Below are positions 11,911 to 26,185 of a DNA stretch of 64,000 bases, in pieces. The notes below the pieces were generated by a model, which saw only the letters and a program-made list of their open reading frames with translations, was not told the DNA's origin and did no database searches. The DNA is taken from contig NC_079887.1 of NCBI RefSeq assembly GCF_029227915.1, positions 5,394,001 through 5,458,000 on the forward strand, in the 5' to 3' direction. The DNA comes from Hydractinia symbiolongicarpus. Taxonomy: Eukaryota > Cnidaria > Hydrozoa > Anthoathecata > Hydractiniidae. A program made the position numbers and the translations under genes. Position 1 is the stretch's first letter; each line of letters begins with the position of its first letter.

Positions 11911-14900
11911 AATAAAAGAAGTTTAATCGCCGGCAAACGAAAACCCGCGATTTCCCGTAAATCCCGGACTCAACCCGTATAGTGAAAAGTATACAAAGAA
12001 AGTACCCAGGGAGTAAACTTATTTCCCGAACGATTTTTTAAATTATTTTTTTACCACTAAAACGCATGAGACTTGTAGTTTTCAAAAATGTTTTCATTTA
12101 TGATGAGACGCTTAATGAAAGAGGTTTAATCGCCGGCAAACGAAAACCCGCGATTTCCCGTAAATCCCGGGCTTGGCCCGCATAGTCGAATGTATACAAA
12201 GAAAGTACCCAGGGAGTAAACACATTTCCCGAACGATTTTTTATATTATTTTTTCACCACTAAAACGCATGAGACTTGTAGTTTTCAAAAATGTTTTCAT
12301 TTTTGATGGGACGCTGAATAAAAGAAGGTTAATCGCCGGCAAACGAAAACCCGCGATTTCCCGTAAATCCCGGACTCGGCCCGTATAGTGAAAAGTATAC
12401 AAAGAAAGTACCCTGTGAGTAAACTCATTTCCAAAACGATTTTTAAAGTATTTTTTCACCACTAAAACGCATGAAACTTGTAGTTTTCAAAAATGTTTTC
12501 ATTTTTGATGGGACGCTGAATAAAAGAAGTTTAATCGCCGGCAAACGAAAACCCGCGATTTCCCGTAAATCCCGGACTCAACCCGTATAGTGAAAAGTAT
12601 ACAAAGAAAGTACCCAGGGAGTAAACTTATTTCCCGAACGATTTTTTAAATTATTTTTTCACCACTAAAACGCATGAGACTTGTAGTTTTCAAAAATGTT
12701 TTCATTTATGATGAGACGCTTAATGAAAGAGGTTTAATCGCCGGCAAACGAAAACCCGCGACTTCCCGTAAATCCCGGGCTTGGCCCGCATAGTCGAATG
12801 TATACAAAGAAAGTACCCAGGGAGTAAACTAATTTCCCGAAAGATTTTTTAAATTTTTTTTCACCACTAAAACGCATGAGACTTGTAGTTTTTAATAATG
12901 TTTTCATTTTTGATGGGACGCTGAATAAAAAAAGTTAATCGCCGGCAAACGAAAACCCGCCATTTCCCGTAAACCCCGGACTCGGCCCATATAGTCAAAA
13001 TTATACAAAGAAAGTACCCAGGGAGTAAACACATTTCTTGAACGATTTTTTATATTATTTTTTCACCACTAAAACGCATGAGACTTGTAGTTTTCAAAAA
13101 TGTTTTCATTTTGGATGGGACGCTGAATAAAAGAAGTTTAATCGCCGGCAAACGAAAACACGTAATTTCCCGTAAATCCCGGACTCGGCCCGTATAGTGA
13201 AAAGTATACAAAGAAAGTACCCTGTGAGTAAACTCATTTCCAAAACGATTTTTTATAGTATCTTTTCACCACTAAAACGCATGAAACTTGTAGTTTTCAA
13301 AAATGTTTTCATTTTTGATGAGACGCTGAATAAAAGAAGTTTAATTGCCGGCAAACGAAAAACCGCCATTTCCCGTAAACCCCGGTCTCGGCCCGTATAG
13401 TCAAAAGTATACAAAGAAAGTACCCAGGGAGTAAACTCATTTCCCGAACGATTTTTTAAATTATTTTTTCACCACTAAAACGCATGAGACTTGTAGTTTT
13501 CAAAAATGTTTTCATTTCTGATGAGACGCTGAATAAAAGAAGTTTAATCGCCGGCAAACAAAAACCTGCGATTTCCCGTAAATCCCGGACTCGGCCCGTA
13601 TAGTCAAAAGTATACAAAGAAAGTACCCAGGGAGTAAACTCATTTCCCCGAACGATTTTTTATATTATTTTTTCACCACTAAAACGCATGAAACTTGTAG
13701 TTTTCAAAAATGTTTTCATTTTTGATGAGACGCTGAATAAAAGAAGTTTAATTGCCGGCAAACGAAAAACCGCCATTTCCCGTAAACCCCGGACTCGGCC
13801 CGTATAGTCAAAAGTATACAAAAAAAGTACCCAGGGAGTAAACTCATTTCCTGAACGATTTTTTAAATTATTTTTTCACCACTAAAACGCATGAGACTTG
13901 TAGTTTTCAAAAATGTTTTCATTTTTGATGAGACGCTGAATAAAAGAAGTTTAATCGCCGGCAAACAAAAACCTGCGATTTCCCGTAAATCCCGGACTCG
14001 GCCCGTATAGTCAAAAGTATACAAAGAAAGTACCCAGGGAGTAAACTCATTTCCCCGAACGATTTTTTATATTATTTTTTCACCACTAAATCGCATGAGA
14101 CTTGTAATTTTTAAAAATGTTTTCATTTTTGATGGGACGCTCAATAAAAGAAGTTTAATCGCCGGCAAACGAAAACCCGCGATTTCCCGTAAATCCCGGA
14201 CTCAACCCGTATAGTGAAAAGTATACAAAGAAAGTACCCAGGGAGTAAACTTATTTCCCGAACGATTTTTTAAATTATTTTTTTACCACTAAAACGCATG
14301 AGACTTGTAGTTTTCAAAAATGTTTTCATTTATGATGAGACGCTTAATGAAAGAGGTTTAATCGCCGGCAAACGAAAACCCGCGATTTCCCGTAAATCCC
14401 GGGCTTGGCCCGCATAGTCGAATGTATACAAAGAAAGTACCCAGGGAGTAAACACATTTCCCGAACGATTTTTTATATTATTTTTTCACCACTAAAACGC
14501 ATGAGACTTGTAGTTTTCAAAAATGTTTTCATTTTTGATGGGACGCTGAATAAAAGAAGGTTAATCGCCGGCAAACGAAAACCCGCGATTTCCCGTAAAT
14601 CCCGGACTCGGCCCGTATAGTGAAAAGTATACAAAGAAAGTACCCTGTGAGTAAACTCATTTCCAAAACGATTTTTTAAAGTATTTTTTCACCACTAAAA
14701 CGCATGAAACTTGTAGTTTTCAAAAATGTTTTCATTTTTGATGGGACGCTGAATAAAAGAAGTTTAATCGCCGGCAAACGAAAACCCGCGATTTCCCGTA
14801 AATCCCGGACTCAACCCGTATAGTGAAAAGTATACAAAGAAAGTACCCAGGGAGTAAACTTATTTCCCGAACGATTTTTTAAATTATTTTTTCACCACTA

Positions 14901-16430
14901 AAACGCATGAGACTTGTAGTTTTCAAAAATGTTTTCATTTATGATGAGACGCTTAATGAAAGAGGTTTAATCGCCGGCAAACGAAAACCCGCGACTTCCC
15001 GTAAATCCCGGGCTTGGCCCGCATAGTCGAATGTATACAAAGAAAGTACCCAGGGAGTAAACTAATTTCCCGAAAGATTTTTTAAATTTTTTTTCACCAC
15101 TAAAACGCATGAGACTTGTAGTTTTTAATAATGTTTTCATTTTTGATGGGACGCTGAATAAAAAAAGTTAATCGCCGGCAAACGAAAACCCGCCATTTCC
15201 CGTAAACCCCGGACTCGGCCCATATAGTCAAAAGTATACAAAGAAAGTACCCAGGGAGTAAACACATTTCTTGAACGATTTTTTATATTATTTTTTCACC
15301 ACTAAAACGCATGAGACTTGTAGTTTTCAAAAATGTTTTCATTTTGGATGGGACGCTGAATAAAAGAAGTTTAATCGCCGGCAAACGAAAACACGTAATT
15401 TCCCGTAAATCCCGGACTCGGCCCGTATAGTGAAAAGTATACAAAGAAAGTACCCTGTGAGTAAACTCATTTCCAAAACGATTTTTTATAGTATCTTTTC
15501 ACCACTAAAACGCATGAAACTTGTAGTTTTCAAAAATGTTTTCATTTTTGATGAGACGCTGAATAAAAGAAGTTTAATTGCCGGCAAACGAAAAACCGCC
15601 ATTTCCCGTAAACCCCGGTCTCGGCCCGTATAGTCAAAAGTATACAAAGAAAGTACCCAGGGAGTAAACTCATTTCCCGAACGATTTTTTAAATTATTTT
15701 TTCACCACTAAAACGCATGAGACTTGTAGTTTTCAAAAATGTTTTCATTTCTGATGAGACGCTGAATAAAAGAAGTTTAATCGCCGGCAAACAAAAACCT
15801 GCGATTTCCCGTAAATCCCGGACTCGGCCCGTATAGTCAAAAGTATACAAAGAAAGTACCCAGGGAGTAAACTCATTTCCCCGAACGATTTTTTATATTA
15901 TTTTTTCACCACTAAAACGCATGAAACTTGTAGTTTTCAAAAATGTTTTCATTTTTGATGAGACGCTGAATAAAAGAAGTTTAATTGCCGGCAAACGAAA
16001 AACCGCCATTTCCCGTAAACCCCGGACTCGGCCCGTATAGTCAAAAGTATACAAAAAAAGTACCCAGGGAGTAAACTCATTTCCTGAACGATTTTTTAAA
16101 TTATTTTTTCACCACTAAAACGCATGAGACTTGTAGTTTTCAAAAATGTTTTCATTTTTGATGAGACGCTGAATAAAAGAAGTTTAATCGCCGGCAAACA
16201 AAAACCTGCGATTTCCCGTAAATCCCGGACTCGGCCCGTATAGTCAAAAGTATACAAAGAAAGTACCCAGGGAGTAAACTCATTTCCCCGAACGATTTTT
16301 TATATTATTTTTTCACCACTAAATCGCATGAGACTTGTAATTTTTAAAAATGTTTTCATTTTTGATGGGACGCTCAATAAAAGAAGTTTAATCGCCGGCA
16401 AACGAAAACCCGCGATTTCCCGTAAATCCC
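11911..16430 (+). repeat. 11-monomer higher-order repeat (2,233 bp), two tandem copies
   Basis: 11,911-14,197 matches 14,143-16,430 at an offset of 2,232 bp, becoming 2,233 bp after one T-run indel (five T near 12,440 against six in the second copy). Another difference is T at 13,001 against G at 15,234. The match starts right after G/C at 11,910/14,142 and ends at G/A at 14,198/16,431. The two copies are directly adjacent and very similar, so the duplication is recent compared with the divergence between units inside it. Confidence 0.9.
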
Positions 16431-19004
16431 AGACTCGGCCCGTATAGTCAAAAGTATACAAAGAAAGTACCCAGGGAGTAAACTTATTTCCCGAACGATT
16501 TTTTAAATTATTTTTTCACCACTAAAACGCATGAGACTTGTAGTTTTCAAAAATGTTTTCATTTTTGATGAGACGCTGAATAACAGAAGTTTAATCGCCG
16601 GCAAACGAAAACCCGCGATTTCCCGTAAATCCCAGGCTTGGCCCGCATAGTCGAATGTATACAAAGAAAGTACCCAGGGAGTAAACTAATTTCCCGAACG
16701 ATTTTTTAAATTTTTTTTTCACCACTAAAAGGCATAAGACTTGTAGTTTTTAAAAATGTTTTCATTTTTGATGAGACGCTGAATGAAAGAAGTTTAATCG
16801 CCGGCAAACGAAAATCTGCGACTTCCCGTAAATCCCGGGCTTGGCCCGTATAGTCGAATGTATACAAAGAAAGTACCCAGGGAGTAAACATATTTCCCAA
16901 ACGATTTTTTATATTATTTTTTCACCACTAAAACGCATGAGACTTGTAGTTTTTAAAAATGTTTTCATTTTTGATGGGACGCTGAATAAAAGAAGTTTAA
17001 TCGCCGGCAAACGAAAACCCGCGATTTCCCGTAAATCCCGGACTCAACCCGTACAGTGAAAAGTATACAAAGAAAGTACCCAGGGAGTAAACTTATTTTC
17101 CGAACGATTTTTTAAATTATTTTTTCACCACTAAAACGCATGAGACTTGTAGTTTTCAAAAATGTTTTCATTTATGATGAGACGCTTAATGAAAGAGGTT
17201 TAATCGCCGGCAAACGAAAACCCGCGATTTCCCGTAAATCCCGGGCTTGGCCCGCATAGTCGAATGTATACAAAGAAAGAACCCAGGGAGTAAACACATT
17301 TCCCGAACGAATTTTTATATTATTTTTTCACCACTAAAACGCATGAGACTTGTAGTTTTCAAAAATGTTTTCATTTATGATGAGACGCTTAATGAAAGAG
17401 GTTTAATCGCCGGCAAACGAAAACCCGCGATTTCCCGTAAATCCCGGGCTTGGCCCGCATAGTCGAATGTATACAAAGAAAGAACCCAGGGAGTAAACAC
17501 ATTTCCCGAACGATTTTTTAAATTATTTTTTCACCACTAAAACGCATGAGACTTGTAGTTTTCAAAAATGTTTTCATTTATGATGAGACGCTTAATGAAA
17601 GAGGTTTAATCGCCGGCAATCGAAAACCCGCGATTTCCCGTAAATCCCGGGCTTGGCCCGCATAGTCAAATGTATACAAAGAAAGTACCCAGGGAGTAAA
17701 CACATTTCCCGAACGATTTTTTATATTATTTTTTCACCACTAAAACGCATGAGACTTGTAGTTTTCAAAAATGTTTTCATTTTTGATGGGACGCTGAATA
17801 AAAGAAGTTTAATCGCCGGCAAACGAAAACCCGCGATTTCCCGTAAATCCCGGACTCGGCCCGTATAGTGAAAAGTATACAAAGAAAGTACCCTGTGAGT
17901 AAACTCATTTCCAAAACGATTTTTTAAAGTATCTTTTCACCACTAAAACGCATGAAACTTGTAGTTTTCAAAAATGTTTTCATTTTTGATGGGACGCTGA
18001 ATAAAAGAAGTTTAATCGCCGGCAAACGAAAACCCGCGATTTCCCGTAAATCCCGGACTCAACCCGTATAGTGAAAAGTATACAAAGAAAGTACCCAGGG
18101 AGTAAACTTATTTCCCGAACGATTTTTTAAATTATTTTTTCACCACTAAAACGCATGAAACTTGTAGTTTTCAAAAATGTTTTCATTTTTGATGGGACGC
18201 TGAATAAAAGAAGTTTAATCGCCGGCAAACGAAAACCCGCGATTTCCCGTAAACCCCGGACTCGGCCCGTATAGTCAAAAGTATACAAAGAAAGTACCCA
18301 GGGAGTAAACTCATTTCCCGAACGATTTTTTAAATTATTTTTTCACCACTAAAACGCATGAGACTTGTAGTTTTCAAAAATGTTTTCATTTTTGATGAGA
18401 CGCTGAATAAAAGAAGTTTAATCGCCGGCAAACAAAAACCTGCGATTTCCCGTAAATCCCGGACTCGGCCCGTATAGTCAAAAGTATACAAAGAAAGTAC
18501 CCAGGGAGTAAACTCATTTCCCCGAACGATTTTTTATATTATTTTTTCACCACTAAATCGCATGAGACTTGTAATTTTTAAAAATGTTTTCATTTTTGAT
18601 GGGACGTTCAATAAAAGAAGTTTAATCGCCGGCAAACGAAAACCCGCGATTTCCCGTAAATCCCGGACTCGGCCCGTATAGTCAAAAGTATACAAAGAAA
18701 GTACCCAGGGAGTAAACTCATTTCCCGAACGATTTTTTAAATTATTTTTTCACCACTAAAACGCATGAGACTTGTAGTTTTCAAAAATGTTTTCCTTTTT
18801 GATGAGACGCTTAATGAAAGAGGTTTAATCGCCGGCAGTTTTCAAAAATGTTTTCATTTCTGATGAGACGCTGAATAAAAGAAGTTTAATCGCCGGCAAA
18901 CGAAAAACCGCCATTTCCCGTAAACCCTGGACTCGGCCCGTATAGTCAAAAGTATACAAAGAAAGTACCCAGGGAGTAAACTCATTTCCCGAACGATTTT
19001 TTAT
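16431..19004 (+). repeat. Mixed array section between two higher-order domains
   Basis: This stretch continues the CCCGCATAG and CTCAACCCG types of the previous section up to about 18.1 kb. It then turns into the AAATCGCATGAGACTTGTAATTTTT and CATTTCCCCGAACG types that dominate the 3,512-bp block downstream. It ends with an aberrant 264-bp unit directly followed by a second one at 19,040. Nothing outside the satellite is present. Confidence 0.75.
18776..18897 (+). repeat. 61-bp internal duplication (aberrant unit, copy 3)
   Basis: The two halves are 18,776-18,836 and 18,837-18,897. The second half has CATTTCTGATGAG, which marks all aberrant units beyond 18 kb. It is followed by TAATCGCCGGC and AAACCCTGGACTCGG, a sub-type shared with the copies at 27,140 and 32,678. 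Confidence 0.95.
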
Positions 19005-19039
19005 ATTATTTTTTCACCACTAAAACGCATGAGACTTGT

Positions 19040-19161
19040 AGTTTTCAAAAATGTTTTCCTTTTTGATGAGACGCTTAATGAAAGAGGTTTAATCGCCGGC
19101 AGTTTTCAAAAATGTTTTCATTTCTGATGAGACGCTGAATAAAAGAAGTTTAATGGCCGGC
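19040..19161 (+). repeat. 61-bp internal duplication (aberrant unit, copy 4)
   Basis: Halves at 19,040-19,100 and 19,101-19,161, immediately after copy 3. The second half ends TAATGGCCGGC, a change shared with the copies 3,512 and 7,024 bp downstream (the first of these has TAATGGACGGC). Confidence 0.95.
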
Positions 19162-22100
19162 AAACGAAAACCCGCCATTTCCCGTAAACCCCGGACTCGG
19201 CCCATATAGTCAAAAGTATACAAAGAAAGTACCCAGGGAGTAAACACATTTCCCGAACGATTTTTTATATTATTTTTTCACCACTAAAACGCATGAGACT
19301 TGTAGTTTTCAAAAATGTTTTCATTTTTGATGGGACGCTGAATAAAAGAAGTTTAATCGCCGGCAAACGAAAACCCGCGATTTCCCGTAAATCCCGGACT
19401 CGGCCCGTATAGTGAAAATATACAAAGAAAGTACCCTGTGAGTAAACTCATTTCCAAAACGATTTTTTAAAGTATCTTTTCACCACTAAAACGCATGAAA
19501 CTTGTAGTTTTCAAAAATGTTTTCATTTTTGATGAGACGCTGAATAAAAGAAGTTTAATTGCCGGCAAACGAAAAACCGCCATTTCCCGTAAACCCCGGA
19601 CTCGGCCCGTATAGTCAAAAGTATACAAAGAAAGTACCCAGGGAGTAAACTCATTTCCCGAACGATTTTTTAAATTATTTTTTCACCACTAAAACGCATG
19701 AGACTTGTAGTTTTCAAAAATGTTTTCATTTTTGATGAGACGCTGAATAAAAGAAGTTTAATCGCCGGCAAACAAAAACCTGCGATTTCCCGTAAATCCC
19801 GGACTCGGCCCGTATAGTCAAAAGTATACAAAGAAAGTACCCAGGGAGTAAACTCATTTCCCCGAACGATTTTTTATATTATTTTTTCACCACTAAATCG
19901 CATGAGACTTGTAATTTTTAAAAATGTTTTCATTTTTGATGGGACGCTCAATAAAAGAAGTTTAATCGCCGGCAAACGAAAACCCGCGATTTCCCGTAAA
20001 TCCCGGACTCGGCCCGTATAGTCAAAAGTATACAAAGAAAGTACCCAGGGAGTAAACTCATTTCCCGAACGATTTTTTAAATTATTTTTTCACCACTAAA
20101 ACGCATGAGACTTGTAGTTTTTAAAAATGTTTTCATTTTTGATGAGACGCTGAATAAAAGAAGTTTAAACGCCGGCAAACGAAAACCCGCGACTTCCCGT
20201 AAATCCCGGACTCGGCCCGTATAGTCAAAAGTATACAAAGAAAGTACCCAGGGAGTAAACTCATTTCCCAAACGATTTTTTAAATTATTTTTTCACCACA
20301 AGAACGCATGAGACTTGTAGTTTTTAGAAATGTTTTCATTTTTGATGAGACGCTGAACAAAAGAAGGTTAATCGCCGCCAAACGAAAACCCGCCATTTCC
20401 CGTAAACCCCGGACTCGGCCCGAATTGTCAAAAGTATACAAAGAAAGTACCCTGTGAGTAAACTCATTTCCAGAACGTTTTTTTAAATTTTTTTTTCACC
20501 ACTAAAACGCATGAGACTTGTAGTTTTCAAAAACGTTTTCATTTTTGATGACACGCTTAATGAAAGAGGTTTAATCGCCGGCAAACGAAAACCAGCCATT
20601 TCCCGTAAACCTCGGACTCGGCACGTATAGTCAAAAGTATACAAAGAAAGTACCCAAGGAGTAAATTCATTTCCCGAACGATTTTTTATATTATTTTTTC
20701 AGCACTAAAACGCATGAGACTTGTAGTTTTCAAAAATGTTTTCATTTTTGATGGGACGCTTAATAAAAGAGATTTAATTGCCGGCAAACGAAAACCCGCG
20801 ATTTCCCGTTAATCCCGAGCTTGGCCCGTATAGTCGAATGTATACAAAGAAAGTACCCAGGGAGTAAACTCATTTCCCGAACGTTTTTTTAAATTTTTTT
20901 TTCACCACTAAAACGCATGAGACTTGTAGTTTTCAAAAATGTTTTCATTTTTGATGACACGCTTAATGAAAAAGGTTTAATCGCCGGCAAACGAAAACCC
21001 TTGATTTCCCGTAAATCCCGGGCTTGGCCCGTAGAGTCGAATGTATACAAAGAAAGTACCCTGTGAGTAAACTCATTTCCAGAACGATTTTTTAAATTAT
21101 TTTTTCACCACTAAAACGCATAAGACTTGTAGGTTTCAAAAAAGTTTTCATTTTTGATCAGACGCTGAATAAAAGAAGTTTAATCGCCGGCAAACGAAAA
21201 CTCGCGATTTCCCGTAAATCCCGGGCTTGGCCGGTATAGTCAAAAGTATACAAAGAAAGTACCCAGGGAGTAAACTCATTTCCTGAACGATTTTTTAAAT
21301 TATTTTTTCACCACTAAAACGCATGAGACTTGTAGTTTTCAAAAATGTTTTCATTTTTGATGAGACGCTGAATAAAAGAAGTTTAATCGCCGGCAAACGA
21401 AAACACGCCATTTCCCGTAAACCTCGCACTCGGCCCGTATAGTCAAAAGTATACAAAGAAAGTACCCAAGGAGTAAGCTCATTTCCCGAACGATTTTTTA
21501 TATTATTTTTTCAACACTAAAACGCATAAGACTTGTAGTTTTCAAAAATGTTTTCATTTTTGATGGGACGCTTAATAAAAGAGATTTAATCGCCGGCAAA
21601 CGAAAACCCGCGATTTCCCGTTAATCCCGAGCTTGGCCCGTATAGTCGAATGTGTACAAAGAAAGTACCCAGGGAGTAAACTCATTTCCCGAACGATTTT
21701 TTAAATTTTTGTTTCACCACTTAAACGCATGAGACTTGTAGTTTTCAAAAATGTTTTCATTTTTGAAGACACGCTTAATGAAAGAGGTTTAATCGCCGGC
21801 GAACGAAAACCGCGATTTCTCGTAAATCCCGGGCTTGGCCCGTAGAGTCGAATGTATACAAAGAAAGTACCCTGTGAGTAAACTCATTTCCAGAACGATT
21901 TTTTAAATTATTTTTTCACCACTAAAACGCATAAGAGTTGTAGGTTTCAAAAAAGTTTTCATTTTTGATCAGACGCTGAATAAAAGAAGTTTAATCGCCG
22001 GCAAACGAAAACCCGCGATTTCCCGTAAATCCCGGGCTTGGCCCGTAGAGTCGAATGTATACAAAGAAAGTACCCTGTGAGTAAACTCATTTCCAGAACG

Positions 22101-22551
22101 ATTTTTTAAATTATTTTTTCACCACTAAAACGCATGAGACTTGTAGTTTTCAAAAAGGTTTTCATTTTTGATGAGACGCTGAATAAAAGAAGTTTAATCG
22201 CCGGCAAACAAAAACCTGCGATTTCCCGTAAATCCCGGACTCGGCCCGTATAGTCAAAAGTATACAAAGAAAGTACCCAGGGAGTAAACTCATTTCCCCG
22301 AACGATTTTTTATATTATTTTTTCACCACTAAATCGCATGAGACTTGTAATTTTTAAAAATGTTTTCATTTTTGATGGGACGCTCAATAAAAGAAGTTTA
22401 ATCGCCGGCAAAGGAAAACCCGCGATTTCCCGTAAATCCCGGACTCGGCCCGTATAGTCAAAAGTATACAAAGAAAGTACCCAGGGAGTAAACTCATTTC
22501 CCGAACGATTTTTTAAATTATTTTTTCACCACTAAAACGCATGAGACTTGT

Positions 22552-22673
22552 AGTTTTCAAAAATGTTTTCCTTTTTGATGAGACGCTTAATGAAAGAGGT
22601 TTAATCGCCGGCAGTTTTCAAAAATGTTTTCATTTCTGATGAGACGCTGAATAAAAGAAGTTTAATGGACGGC
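22552..22673 (+). repeat. 61-bp internal duplication (aberrant unit, copy 5)
   Basis: Halves at 22,552-22,612 and 22,613-22,673, exactly 3,512 bp after copy 4. It carries a private A at 22,669 (TAATGGACGGC). Confidence 0.95.
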
Positions 22674-25600
22674 AAACGAAAACCCGCCATTTCCCGTAAA
22701 CCCCGGACTCGGCCCATATAGTCAAAAGTATACAAAGAAAGTACCCAGGGAGTAAACACATTTCCCGAACGATTTTTTATATTATTTTTTCACCACTAAA
22801 ACGCATGAGACTTGTAGTTTTCAAAAATGTTTTCATTTTTGATGGGACGCTGAATAAAAGAAGTTTAATCGCCGGCAAACGAAAACCCGCGATTTCCCGT
22901 AAATCCCGGACTCGGCCCGTATAGTGAAAATATACAAAGAAAGTACCCTGTGAGTAAACTCATTTCCAAAACGATTTTTTAAAGTATCTTTTCACCACTA
23001 AAACGCATGAAACTTGTAGTTTTCAAAAATGTTTTCATTTTTGATGAGACGCTGAATAAAAGAAGTTTAATTGCCGGCAAACGAAAAACCGCCATTTCCC
23101 GTAAACCCCGGACTCGGCCCGTATAGTCAAAAGTATACAAAGAAAGTACCCAGGGAGTAAACTCATTTCCCGAACGATTTTTTAAATTATTTTTTCACCA
23201 CTAAAACGCATGAGACTTGTAGTTTTCAAAAATGTTTTCATTTTTGATGAGACGCTGAATAAAAGAAGTTTAATCGCCGGCAAACAAAAACCTGCGATTT
23301 CCCGTAAATCCCGGACTCGGCCCGTATAGTCAAAAGTATACAAAGAAAGTACCCAGGGAGTAAACTCATTTCCCCGAACGATTTTTTATATTATTTTTTC
23401 ACCACTAAATCGCATGAGACTTGTAATTTTTAAAAATGTTTTCATTTTTGATGGGACGCTCAATAAAAGAAGTTTAATCGCCGGCAAACGAAAACCCGCG
23501 ATTTCCCGTAAATCCCAGACTCGGCCCGTATAGTCAAAAGTATACAAAGAAAGTACCCAGGGAGTAAACTCATTTCCCGAACGATTTTTTAAATTATTTT
23601 TTCACCACTAAAACGCATGAGACTTGTAGTTTTTAAAAATGTTTTCATTTTTGATGAGACGCTGAATAAAAGAAGTTTAAACGCCGGCAAACGAAAACCC
23701 GCGACTTCCCGTAAATCCCGGACTCGGCCCGTATAGTCAAAAGTATACAAAGAAAGTACCCAGGGAGTAAACTCATTTCCCAAACGATTTTTTAAATTAT
23801 TTTTTCACCACAAGAACGCATGAGACTTGTAGTTTTTAGAAATGTTTTCATTTTTGATGAGACGCTGAACAAAAGAAGGTTAATCGCCGGCAAACGAAAA
23901 CCCGCCATTTCCCGTAAACCCCGGACTCGGCCCGAATTGTCAAAAGTATACAAAGAAAGTACCCTGTGAGTAAACTCATTTCCAGAACGTTTTTTTAAAT
24001 TTTTTTTTCACCACTAAAACGCATGAGACTTGTAGTTTTCAAAAACGTTTTCATTTTTGATGACACGCTTAATGAAAGAGGTTTAATCGCCGGCAAACGA
24101 AAACCAGCCATTTCCCGTAAACCTCGGACTCGGCACGTATAGTCAAAAGTATACAAAGAAAGTACCCAAGGAGTAAATTCATTTCCCGAACGATTTTTTA
24201 TATTATTTTTTCAGCACTAAAACGCATGAGACTTGTAGTTTTCAAAAATGTTTTCATTTTTGATGGGACGCTTAATAAAAGAGATTTAATTGCCGGCAAA
24301 CGAAAACCCGCGATTTCCCGTTAATCCCGAGCTTGGCCCGTATAGTCGAATGTATACAAAGAAAGTACCCAGGGAGTAAACTCATTTCCCGAACGTTTTT
24401 TTAAATTTTTTTTTCACCACTAAAACGCATGAGACTTGTAGTTTTCAAAAATGTTTTCATTTTTGATGACACGCTTAATGAAAAAGGTTTAATCGCCGGC
24501 AAACGAAAACCCTTGATTTCCCGTAAATCCCGGGCTTGGCCCGTAGAGTCGAATGTATACAAAGAAAGTACCCTGTGAGTAAACTCATTTCCAGAACGAT
24601 TTTTTAAATTATTTTTTCACCACTAAAACGCATAAGACTTGTAGGTTTCAAAAAAGTTTTCATTTTTGATCAGACGCTGAATAAAAGAAGTTTAATCGCC
24701 GGCAAACGAAAACTCGCGATTTCCCGTAAATCCCGGGCTTGGCCGGTATAGTCAAAAGTATACAAAGAAAGTACCCAGGGAGTAAACTCATTTCCTGAAC
24801 GATTTTTTAAATTATTTTTTCACCACTAAAACGCATGAGACTTGTAGTTTTCAAAAATGTTTTCATTTTTGATGAGACGCTGAATAAAAGAAGTTTAATC
24901 GCCGGCAAACGAAAACACGCCATTTCCCGTAAACCTCGCACTCGGCCCGTATAGTCAAAAGTATACAAAGAAAGTACCCAAGGAGTAAGCTCATTTCCCG
25001 AACGATTTTTTATATTATTTTTTCAACACTAAAACGCATAAGACTTGTAGTTTTCAAAAATGTTTTCATTTTTGATGGGACGCTTAATAAAAGAGATTTA
25101 ATCGCCGGCAAACGAAAACCCGCGATTTCCCGTTAATCCCGAGCTTGGCCCGTATAGTCGAATGTGTACAAAGAAAGTACCCAGGGAGTAAACTCATTTC
25201 CCGAACGATTTTTTAAATTTTTGTTTCACCACTTAAACGCATGAGACTTGTAGTTTTCAAAAATGTTTTCATTTTTGAAGACACGCTTAATGAAAGAGGT
25301 TTAATCGCCGGCGAACGAAAACCGCGATTTCCCGTAAATCCCGGGCTTGGCCCGTAGAGTCGAATGTATACAAAGAAAGTACCCTGTGAGTAAACTCATT
25401 TCCAGAACGATTTTTTAAATTATTTTTTCACCACTAAAACGCATAAGAGTTGTAGGTTTCAAAAAAGTTTTCATTTTTGATCAGACGCTGAATAAAAGAA
25501 GTTTAATCGCCGGCAAACGAAAACCCGCGATTTCCCGTAAATCCCGGGCTTGGCCCGTAGAGTCGAATGTATACAAAGAAAGTACCCTGTGAGTAAACTC

Positions 25601-26063
25601 ATTTCCAGAACGATTTTTTAAATTATTTTTTCACCACTAAAACGCATGAGACTTGTAGTTTTCAAAAAGGTTTTCATTTTTGATGAGACGCTGAATAAAA
25701 GAAGTTTAATCGCCGGCAAACAAAAACCTGCGATTTCCCGTAAATCCCGGACTCGGCCCGTATAGTCAAAAGTATACAAAGAAAGTACCCAGGGAGTAAA
25801 CTCATTTCCCCGAACGATTTTTTATATTATTTTTTCACCACTAAATCGCATGAGACTTGTAATTTTTAAAAATGTTTTCATTTTTGATGGGACGCTCAAT
25901 AAAAGAAGTTTAATCGCCGGCAAACGAAAACCCGCGATTTCCCGTAAATCCCGGACTCGGCCCGTATAGTCAAAAGTATACAAAGAAAGTACCCAGGGAG
26001 TAAACTCATTTCCCGAACGATTTTTTAAATTATTTTTTCACCACTAAAACGCATGAGACTTGT

Positions 26064-26185
26064 AGTTTTCAAAAATGTTTTCCTTTTTGATGAGACGCTT
26101 AATGAAAGAGGTTTAATCGCCGGCAGTTTTCAAAAATGTTTTCATTTCTGATGAGACGCTGAATAAAAGAAGTTTAATGGCCGGC
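26064..26185 (+). repeat. 61-bp internal duplication (aberrant unit, copy 6)
   Basis: Halves at 26,064-26,124 and 26,125-26,185, exactly 3,512 bp after copy 5, with TAATGGCCGGC as in copy 4. Confidence 0.95.

Noticed and set aside
10547-17868. Recurrent forward open frames of 64-85 residues (for example 10,547-10,762 and 11,158-11,373)
   Set aside because: They sit at the same place in each monomer, most start at TTG, and the 203-bp period shifts the frame by two bases each unit, so no frame can continue. No domain, signal or ribosome-binding context supports them. They are by-products of the repeat.
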